This document shows, piece by piece, positions 57,240 through 64,000 of a DNA stretch of 64,000 bases. This DNA is from Terriglobia bacterium (GTDB lineage: Bacteria > Acidobacteriota > Terriglobia > Bryobacterales > Bryobacteraceae), in contig JAIQFK010000013.1 of NCBI GenBank assembly GCA_020073305.1, positions 62,001 to 126,000 on the forward strand, read 5' to 3'. Under the pieces are notes generated by a model that made no database searches, was not told the DNA's origin, and saw nothing but the letters and a program-made list of their open reading frames with translations. Within the stretch, counting starts at the first letter, position 1, and the number at the start of each line of letters is the position of its first letter. A program made the position numbers and the translations under genes.

Positions 57240-60200
57240 TCACGCGGGCACCCCCGGCGTCTGTTTTACCTGCGTCAGCTTCTCCGCAGCCAGCCGCCTG
57301 ACCTCCCGAATCTTTTCCGCTTTGATGCTTTCGTATCCGCGGATCTGATCGGGCAGCATGGCGATTTCCATCGCGAGCGCAAGGTTGTTGGGTGTGACAT
57401 GAGCCAAGACTTGTTCGATTAAGTTCCGATACCATCCGATGAGCGCACGCTCATCCCTACGGAGTACGGCATAACCAAATGGATCAAACAGAGTGCCGCG
57501 CAGCACCTTCAGACGTGCGAGCAACCGCAAGAGCAGCCGGAACCAGGGTCCCAACTGCACCTTGGTTTTCAAGCCGAGCGTGCGAAGAAAGGGCGGATGC
57601 ACATTGTAGCTGATAGACTCAGTGGCTTCCCACATATTGCGGACCTGCTGTTCGAATTCGCCCTCCGTCAGCAGGCGAGCGACCTCGTACTCGTCCTTGT
57701 AGGCCATCAGCTTGTACAGATAGCGCGCCACGGGTTCCGCGAGAGCCGGCTCGTGCGTCCGCACGCTCTCCACAAATGCACGATACTCTTCGGCGTACCG
57801 GCGGCCCTGATACCGTTCGAGCTCCCGCGCGCGGCGCTCGACTAATGCGAGCGGCTCCGACTGTGGTTTTGCCGGCTCAATGATTTCTTCCACTGCTCGC
57901 GCATCCACGAAATATTTCCGGCCCCACAGAAAAGCCTGCAGATTGCGGTCGGCCTCGACGCGGTTCAGCCGGATGGCCTCTTCGATGGCGCCCGCCGAGA
58001 GCGGAATGAGGCCGCCCTGATACGCAACGCCGAGCAGAAAAACATTGACCGCCAGGTGGCTCGAAAACAGGCTCTCGGCGATGCGCGTGGCATCCACGTA
58101 GATGTTGCGGCCCTTACGTGTGCAGGAATCGATCAAGTCGATCAGACGCCCTGGCCCGTACAGCACCGCCTGGCCGCGCACCATGTTGCTTGTGGGAATT
58201 TCAGCGGTGTTGATCACTGCGACCGTTCGCGAGGGATGCGCGCGACTGAGGTTATCGGCGTGCGCGACGCCCAGCAGGTCAAACCCCAGGATCAGGTCCG
58301 CGTTGCCATAACCAATCTTGGCTGAGGCTTCCACCGGCCGCTCACTCAGAATGATGCTCGAAACCACGGCCCCGCCTTTTTGCGCGAGCCCCGTTTGATC
58401 GAGTGTGATGACCGAGAGATTTTCGAGCCAGGCCGCTGTGGCCAGTAGCGCATTGATGGTAACGACTCCCGTGCCGCCGACGCCTGGCGCCAGGATGGAA
58501 TACCCGTCGCCCGGCGCAACCTTCTCGCGCGGCTCCGGAACCTCGGCCGCCGGCAGTTGCGGCACGCGCTTCTTGCGAAAGCCTGTGCCGGGCTTCAACT
58601 TCACAGTCACAAAGGACGGGCAATCGCCGAGCGCGCAGGAATAGTCTTTATTACACGACGATTGATGGATGCGGGTTTTCTGGCCGAATTCGGTCTCGAC
58701 CGGCAGAAGGCTCATGCAGTTCGACTGCCGGACGCAATCGCCGCACCCCTCGCAGACCGCTTCGTTGATCACCAGGCGCAGCGTCGGTTCCTGCAATTTG
58801 CCGCGAGAGCGCAGCCGGCGCTTCTCCGCCGCGCACTGCTGGTCGTAGACGATGGCTGTCACACCGGGGATGTGTTCCAGCTCGCGCATGACCGCGGGAA
58901 GCTCGTCGCGGTGGAGCAGTTGTGCATTGCCGGCGAGCGAAATGCCCGCGTACTTTTCCACATCATCGGTGAGCACTACTGTTTTGCGAACTCCATCAGC
59001 TTCGAGCTTTTCCGTGAGCGCCGGTACGGGCAGCGCGCCGCTTGGTTCCTGGCCTCCTGTCATGGCAACTGCGCCGTTGTAAAGAATTTTGTACGTGATG
59101 TTGACGCCGGCTGCGCGGCAAGCTTCGACCGCCAGCGAGCCGGAATGAAAGTAGGTGCCGTCGCCGATGTTTTGGAAAATGTGATTGCGCTCCACAAACG
59201 GCGCCATGCCGATCCACGGAGCGCCTTCGCCGCCCATATGCGTCAGGAACGAATAGCCGCGGCCGGAGTGCGCCTGCAGAGCCGCCATGCCGTGGCAACC
59301 GATGCCGCCGGCGGCGACTTGGCCTTCGAGCAGAACCGTGGAGCGGTTGTGCGGGCAGCCGGAGCAAAACGTCGGCGGGCGCGTGCCAATCTTCTCGCGA
59401 TGGCGGGATGCGATTTCCGCAATTTGACTCAGCCGGGCCGCGATGGATTCGCGCGGCGGCAGGTACCGGGCCAGCACGTGCGCCAGCTTTTCGGAATCCA
59501 CCTCGGCTGTGGCTGGAACCAGAAGCTCGCCGTTCTCGTCCTGCTTGCCGAAAATCTGAGGGCGTTGAGGCGCGTTGTAGAGCAACTCGCGCAGTTGTAG
59601 CTCCAGGAAGCTGCGCTTCTCTTCGATGACCACGAGAGTTTCGAGCCCTCGGGAGAACTCCGCGACGAAATGCGGCTCGAGCGGAAACGTCAGGCCAAAC
59701 TTGGCGACACGGACGCCCATCGAATCCAGTTCCCCCCGGCCAATGCCCAGATCGCGAAGGCACTGCATGAGGTCGTAATAGGGCTTTCCAGCGGTCGCAA
59801 TACCCAGGCGCGCACCGTCGCCGGCGCCAAACATCCGGTTCAGCTGGTTGACACGCGCGAATTCGCGAACGGCGGCCAGCCGGCGGTAGTTCACTTCGTG
59901 CTCCAATTGCAGCGTGAACGGAATCACCAGGCGCGCGTCGAAGTGCTTCTTATAGTCCGAGGGAATCTTGATGGCGAGCCGCTCCGGGTCCAACTCCACC
60001 GTGCCGCCGCCGTCGCAAACGTTGGTCACCATCTTCATCGCAACCCAGGTGCCGGAAAAACGCGAGAGCGCGATGGCCAGCAGGCCGTAGTCCAGAATCT
60101 CTTGCGTGTTGCCCGGATAGAAGACCGGCATGCCGAAGTTGTAGAAGCTGAGGTCGCTCTGATGGGGAATGGTTGAGCTTTTGGAAATGTGATCGTCGCC

Positions 60201-60617
60201 GCCGAGCACGAGTGCGGCACAGTTCTCTCCAGTACCCGCCAGGTTGGCGTGGCGGAAGATGTCGCCGGAGCGGTCCACACCCGGCCCTTTGCCGTACCAG
60301 ATCCCGACCACACCATCGTATTTCGATTCGCCGAGAGCGTGGAAGATCTGGCTGCCGAAGATGGAAGTCGCGGCCAGATCTTCGTTCACGCCCGGCACAA
60401 AGTGAATGCGGTGTTCATCGAGGAGCGGCTGGACCCGCGCCAGCGCGAGGTCATAACCGCCGAGCGGCGATCCTTCGTAGCCCGAGATAAAGGCCGCGGT
60501 GTTGAGCCCCGCTCGCCGGTCGCGGCGCATCTGGTCCATCGGCAGCCGCACCAGCGCCTGGATGCCGGTCAAATAGGCCGGGCCTCGCTCCAACCGGTAC
60601 TTGTCGTCGAGCTTCAT
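57240..60617 (-). CDS. Indolepyruvate:ferredoxin oxidoreductase, fused alpha/gamma form
   Basis: SGYEGSPLGGYDLALARVQPLLDEHRIHFVPGVNEDLAATSIFGSQ; CSGCPHNRST; CEGCGDCVRQSNC; GVGGTGVVTINALLATAA. Confidence 0.94.
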   Translation of the reverse strand: MKLDDKYRLERGPAYLTGIQALVRLPMDQMRRDRRAGLNTAAFISGYEGSPLGGYDLALARVQPLLDEHRIHFVPGVNEDLAATSIFGSQIFHALGESKYDGVVGIWYGKGPGVDRSGDIFRHANLAGTGENCAALVLGGDDHISKSSTIPHQSDLSFYNFGMPVFYPGNTQEILDYGLLAIALSRFSGTWVAMKMVTNVCDGGGTVELDPERLAIKIPSDYKKHFDARLVIPFTLQLEHEVNYRRLAAVREFARVNQLNRMFGAGDGARLGIATAGKPYYDLMQCLRDLGIGRGELDSMGVRVAKFGLTFPLEPHFVAEFSRGLETLVVIEEKRSFLELQLRELLYNAPQRPQIFGKQDENGELLVPATAEVDSEKLAHVLARYLPPRESIAARLSQIAEIASRHREKIGTRPPTFCSGCPHNRSTVLLEGQVAAGGIGCHGMAALQAHSGRGYSFLTHMGGEGAPWIGMAPFVERNHIFQNIGDGTYFHSGSLAVEACRAAGVNITYKILYNGAVAMTGGQEPSGALPVPALTEKLEADGVRKTVVLTDDVEKYAGISLAGNAQLLHRDELPAVMRELEHIPGVTAIVYDQQCAAEKRRLRSRGKLQEPTLRLVINEAVCEGCGDCVRQSNCMSLLPVETEFGQKTRIHQSSCNKDYSCALGDCPSFVTVKLKPGTGFRKKRVPQLPAAEVPEPREKVAPGDGYSILAPGVGGTGVVTINALLATAAWLENLSVITLDQTGLAQKGGAVVSSIILSERPVEASAKIGYGNADLILGFDLLGVAHADNLSRAHPSRTVAVINTAEIPTSNMVRGQAVLYGPGRLIDLIDSCTRKGRNIYVDATRIAESLFSSHLAVNVFLLGVAYQGGLIPLSAGAIEEAIRLNRVEADRNLQAFLWGRKYFVDARAVEEIIEPAKPQSEPLALVERRARELERYQGRRYAEEYRAFVESVRTHEPALAEPVARYLYKLMAYKDEYEVARLLTEGEFEQQVRNMWEATESISYNVHPPFLRTLGLKTKVQLGPWFRLLLRLLARLKVLRGTLFDPFGYAVLRRDERALIGWYRNLIEQVLAHVTPNNLALAMEIAMLPDQIRGYESIKAEKIREVRRLAAEKLTQVKQTPGVPA

Positions 60618-60685
60618 CCGCGGCGGGCCAGGAAAAATTCTATCAACGTTTTCCGCGCGCCAGCAGTATATATCTGTAGAGCGGC

Positions 60686-61282
60686 ATGCAAGAACTGGCG
60701 CTACTGATGGAAGCCGGCAGTGTTGACGCGCGCGACGAGGAGTTTGTCCGCTTTGTGAAACAGGCCAAAGCGGGCGATAGAGCTGCCTTCGAGGCGATCC
60801 TGATCCGGTACCAGCGCCAGGTGTTAGTGACCGCGCTGCGCCTACTGAACAGGAATCTGGAGGATGCGAAGGACGCCGCGCAGCAGGTGTTTCTGCGCCT
60901 GTATCGGTCGCTTCACCAACTGGATGAGAACCGTCACTTTGCGAGCTGGCTGTATCGCATTACCGTGAATGTCTGCCGCGATATGCAGCGCGCCGGCTCT
61001 CGACGCCCCATCCTGTCGCTCGAGGAGGGGGAAGGATTGGTGGCCGCTGCCGGTGAGGACCTTACCGAGCGAAACGAGCAGCGGCGAATGATCTATGCGG
61101 CGCTGGCGACGCTTCCCGAGCGGGAGCGAACGGCCGTGGTGCTGCGCGACCTGGAAGGCCTGACTACCAGCGAGGTGGCGCGCATTATGGAGTGCGCCGA
61201 AGTTACGGTGCGGTCGCAGATCTCGAATGCGCGCGTTAAGATTCGGAAGTTTGTGGAGCGGCGGCAGAGGAGGCCCTTATGA
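60686..61282 (+). CDS. RNA polymerase ECF-type sigma factor
   Basis: FEAILIRYQRQVLVTALRLLNRNLEDAKDAAQQVFLRLYRSL; LPERERTAVVLRDLEGLTTSEVARIMECAEVTVRSQISNARVKIRKF. Confidence 0.94.
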   Translation: MQELALLMEAGSVDARDEEFVRFVKQAKAGDRAAFEAILIRYQRQVLVTALRLLNRNLEDAKDAAQQVFLRLYRSLHQLDENRHFASWLYRITVNVCRDMQRAGSRRPILSLEEGEGLVAAAGEDLTERNEQRRMIYAALATLPERERTAVVLRDLEGLTTSEVARIMECAEVTVRSQISNARVKIRKFVERRQRRPL

Positions 61283-61794
61283 GCTGCGCAAAATTTGAGC
61301 CGCTAATTGCTTTGTACGTGGAAAGCGATCTGCCGGAGAATGAAACGCGCCTGGTGGAGACGCACCTGGACGCGTGCGATGGCTGCCGGAAGTCTGCCGC
61401 GGCCATGCGTGACAGCCAGGCGGTTCTGAAAGTGCTGCGCACGGATTTCGTGGAGGAGCACGTTTTTCAGGAAGTCCGCACGGAAGTTTTGAGCCGTCTC
61501 TCAATTCCGCGCAAGATCGCGTGGCCGAGGTACGCCATTGCCGCCATGCTGTTGATAGGGTTGTGGGCGGGATGGCTGCGGCTCACGCGCCCTGCCGCGT
61601 CGCTGGAATTTCAGCCGAGAGCGGCTGTGAACACGCCGCCACCCGTCGCGCCGGTCCAGGCGTTGCGGCAGCGAGTACGCTCAGCGCACGTTTCCAGGCA
61701 TCGCGCATTCAAGCCCGAGCCCCTGGTGGTGAAGATGATTACCGATGACCCGCAGGTCGTCATTTATTGGTTGGTCGATCAGAATGGAGGCTAG
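61279..61794 (+). CDS. Putative anti-sigma factor (zf-HC2)
   Basis: CAKFEPLIALYVESDLPENETRLVETHLDACDGCRKSAAAM; one TM YAIAAMLLIGLWAGWL; ATGA overlap with sigma gene. Confidence 0.88.
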   Translation: MSCAKFEPLIALYVESDLPENETRLVETHLDACDGCRKSAAAMRDSQAVLKVLRTDFVEEHVFQEVRTEVLSRLSIPRKIAWPRYAIAAMLLIGLWAGWLRLTRPAASLEFQPRAAVNTPPPVAPVQALRQRVRSAHVSRHRAFKPEPLVVKMITDDPQVVIYWLVDQNGG

Positions 61795-61795
61795 A

Positions 61796-62569
61796 GTGAA
61801 ACGAGGTTACTTGTTCCTAAATTTGATCCTGCTCTCGCTGCTTGCGGCGGTGCCGATCTTGCACGCGCAAGACAACAAGACAACGGAGGGGCCGCAAGCG
61901 GCGACTGCGGAGACGCACAACTGGCCGGTCAAACTGTTTCAAGTAAAGTACGCCAATGTCAACCATCTCGCCAATCTCTTCCGGGCGTTTGGCGCGACGG
62001 TCCAGCCGGAGGCGGACTTAAAGGCAATTTCCGTCCGTGCGCCGAAGGAGGTGCTGGCGGCGATTGAAGAATCCCTTCAGCGCCTGGATGTGCCGCAAGC
62101 GCCGGCGAAAAATGTGCAACTGGATGCTTACCTGCTCACGGCGTCAGGACAAGGTTCGTCGGCAAATGTGCCCGGCGATTTGGAGCCCGTGATCAAGCAG
62201 CTCAAGAGTGTGTTTAATTATCAGGGTTTCCGGCTGCTCGGCACGCTGTCGTGGCGCGGGCGTGACGGCGCGGGTGGCGTCGTCACCGGGCTTCTGCCCT
62301 CAGTCTCCGGAGACTCAGCCCAACAAACTTATTACACTTTCAAGGCGAGTTCGGTGGCGATTACGTCCGAGGGTAAGGAACGGACCATCCGCATCAACGA
62401 TCTCAGGCTGCAACTGGATTTCACTGTCAAAGGCGCCGGCATGCAGCACGCCAGCATTGACACCAGCATCGACGCTCGCGAAGGCCAGAAGATCGTGGTC
62501 GGCAAGGCCAACATCGATAACGCCGACAACGCGCTCATCCTCATCCTCACTGCAAAAGTTATCGAGTAA
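61796..62569 (+). CDS. Secreted protein with secretin-N/NolW-like domain
   Basis: Signal peptide; VKLFQVKYANVNHLANLFRAFGATVQPEADLKAISVRAPKEVLAAIEESLQRLDVPQ; no secretin channel domain; GTG start 2 bp after the anti-sigma stop. Confidence 0.7.
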   Translation: MKRGYLFLNLILLSLLAAVPILHAQDNKTTEGPQAATAETHNWPVKLFQVKYANVNHLANLFRAFGATVQPEADLKAISVRAPKEVLAAIEESLQRLDVPQAPAKNVQLDAYLLTASGQGSSANVPGDLEPVIKQLKSVFNYQGFRLLGTLSWRGRDGAGGVVTGLLPSVSGDSAQQTYYTFKASSVAITSEGKERTIRINDLRLQLDFTVKGAGMQHASIDTSIDAREGQKIVVGKANIDNADNALILILTAKVIE

Positions 62570-62576
62570 ACCGCTC

Positions 62577-62611
62577 CCGGAATGCCGGCGCGTTATAATC
62601 CGGCATTCCGG
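62577..62611. promoter_or_regulatory. Perfect 12-bp inverted repeat directly abutting the rhaB start codon; TATAAT in the loop
   Basis: CCGGAATGCCGG - CGCGTTATAAT - CCGGCATTCCGG immediately followed by ATG. Confidence 0.6.
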
Positions 62612-64000
62612 ATGTCACACTACCTGGCCTTTGATCTTGGCGCGGAGAGCGGCCGCGTCATCCTCGGCACTCTCCAATCAGGACGCCTCGCGCTAGAAGA
62701 ACTGCACCGGTTTCCGAATACGCCGGTGCGCGTCTTTTCCTCTCTCTACTGGGATACGCTGCGGCTCTGGCACGAGATCCAACAAGGTCTGAAAATTGCC
62801 GGACGGGAACGGCAGATCGCTCTGGATGGAATCGGCGTCGACACTTGGGGAGTGGATTTCGCCTTGTTGGGCGCGGACGGCGCTCTCGTCGAGAATCCGC
62901 GTCACTACAGGGACGCGCGCAACAACGGCATGCCGGACGAGGTCTCCAAGGTTGTTCCGCGCGAAGAAGTTTTCGCGCAGACCGGTATCCAGTTCATGCA
63001 GATCAACACCCTCTACCAGTTGTACGCCATGCGGCTGGCCGGATCGCCGGCGCTCGCCTCTGCTCGCACGCTGCTCATGACGCCGGACCTGTTCAACTAC
63101 TGGCTCACCGGTGTCGCGAAATCCGAGCTGACCATCGCCAGCACATCGCAGTTTTACAATCCGCGCCTCGCGCGCTGGGCAACGGAGTTATTTGACCGGC
63201 TGCATCTGCCCAAGGCCATTCTGCCCGAAATCGTGCAGCCGGGATCTTACCTCGGGCCACTCGTGCCGCAGATCGCCGAGGCCAGCCAGCTGAGCGCCGT
63301 GCCCGTATACGCCACCGGCAGCCATGATACGGCGTCCGCCGTAGCTGCGGCTCCCGCGGAAGGCGACAGTTGGTGCTACATCAGCTCGGGTACGTGGTCG
63401 TTGATGGGGGCAGAACTCGACGCGCCGATCATCGATTCGCGCGCGCTCGCGCTGAACCTGACCAATGAGATGGGCGCATGCGGAAAGACGCGCCTGCTGA
63501 AAAACATCGCCGGGCTCTGGCTGCTGCAGGAATGCCGCCGCGCCTGGGCGCTCACCGGCCGAGAATATAGCTACGAGGAGCTGGCCACGATGGCCACCAG
63601 TGCACCGCCGTTTGCTGCGGTCATCGATCCCGATGCTTTTCTCGAGCCCGACGACATGCCGGCAAAGATTTCCGCTCATTGCCACGCCACTGGACAGCAA
63701 GCGCCCGAATCGGCGGCCGCCATCGCCCGCACCATCTTCGAGAGCCTGGCGTTGCGGTACCGCGAAGTCCTCGAAAGCCTGGAATCACTCGTTGGCAGGC
63801 GGCTGAATACCATTCACATCGTGGGCGGCGGATCGCGCAATCGCGCGCTCAATCAGTTTGTGGCCGATGCCTGCGGCCGCACCGTCATTGCCGGACCGGC
63901 GGAAGCCACCGCCATGGGCAATGTCTTGATCCAGGCGATGGGCGCAGGAGAACTCTCCGGATTATCCGCGGTCCGCGAGATCGTGCGCCGCTCGACTTCG
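62612..64000 (+). CDS. rhaB: Rhamnulokinase (FGGY family), C-terminus cut by window end
   Basis: MSHYLAFDLGAESGRVILGTL; GIGVDTWGVDFALL; ATGSHDTASAVAAAPA; IHIVGGGSRNRALNQFVADACGRTVIAGPAEATAMGN; open at the window edge. Confidence 0.93.
   Translation, partial: MSHYLAFDLGAESGRVILGTLQSGRLALEELHRFPNTPVRVFSSLYWDTLRLWHEIQQGLKIAGRERQIALDGIGVDTWGVDFALLGADGALVENPRHYRDARNNGMPDEVSKVVPREEVFAQTGIQFMQINTLYQLYAMRLAGSPALASARTLLMTPDLFNYWLTGVAKSELTIASTSQFYNPRLARWATELFDRLHLPKAILPEIVQPGSYLGPLVPQIAEASQLSAVPVYATGSHDTASAVAAAPAEGDSWCYISSGTWSLMGAELDAPIIDSRALALNLTNEMGACGKTRLLKNIAGLWLLQECRRAWALTGREYSYEELATMATSAPPFAAVIDPDAFLEPDDMPAKISAHCHATGQQAPESAAAIARTIFESLALRYREVLESLESLVGRRLNTIHIVGGGSRNRALNQFVADACGRTVIAGPAEATAMGNVLIQAMGAGELSGLSAVREIVRRSTS

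Noticed and set aside
1-64000. CRISPR arrays, rRNA operons, tRNA genes, prophage or integrative element
   Set aside because: No regularly spaced direct repeats, conserved rRNA blocks, cloverleaf-type sequences, phage structural genes or integrases noticed; a tRNAscan/Infernal run would be needed to exclude small RNAs.

Overview
GC-rich, gene-dense bacterial chromosomal window. Gene content (Oar-like TonB-dependent receptor with an N-terminal carboxypeptidase-regulatory domain, Ser/Thr kinase with TolB/WD40-like repeats, DUF1080, many Tat-signal oxidoreductases) suggests Acidobacteriota, possibly Bryobacterales/Solibacter-like; this is inference, not shown directly. I support about 53 CDS or CDS remnants. 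Both window edges cut a gene: a GH3 beta-glucosidase at the left and a rhamnulokinase at the right. I saw no CRISPR array, rRNA or tRNA. Recognisable metabolic units are zwf-opcA-pgl, egtB-egtD, an NlpC/P60 + dipeptide epimerase pair, a fused indolepyruvate:ferredoxin oxidoreductase, PPK2 and rpiB. The most unusual locus is 32606-40636. There, a radical SAM/SPASM-like enzyme runs in one frame through a signal-peptide-like TM segment into a LolA/RseB-like periplasmic domain. It is divergent from a beta-barrel / CDP-alcohol phosphatidyltransferase / sigma-54 response regulator / membrane histidine kinase / TPR gene string. Other points of interest are a sigma / large anti-sigma / TonB receptor / Ser-Thr kinase operon, a decayed membrane-protein gene read in-frame into a beta-barrel gene, a truncated REP-associated-transposase-like ORF next to a REP-like repeat, and several strong palindromes, one directly abutting the rhaB start codon.
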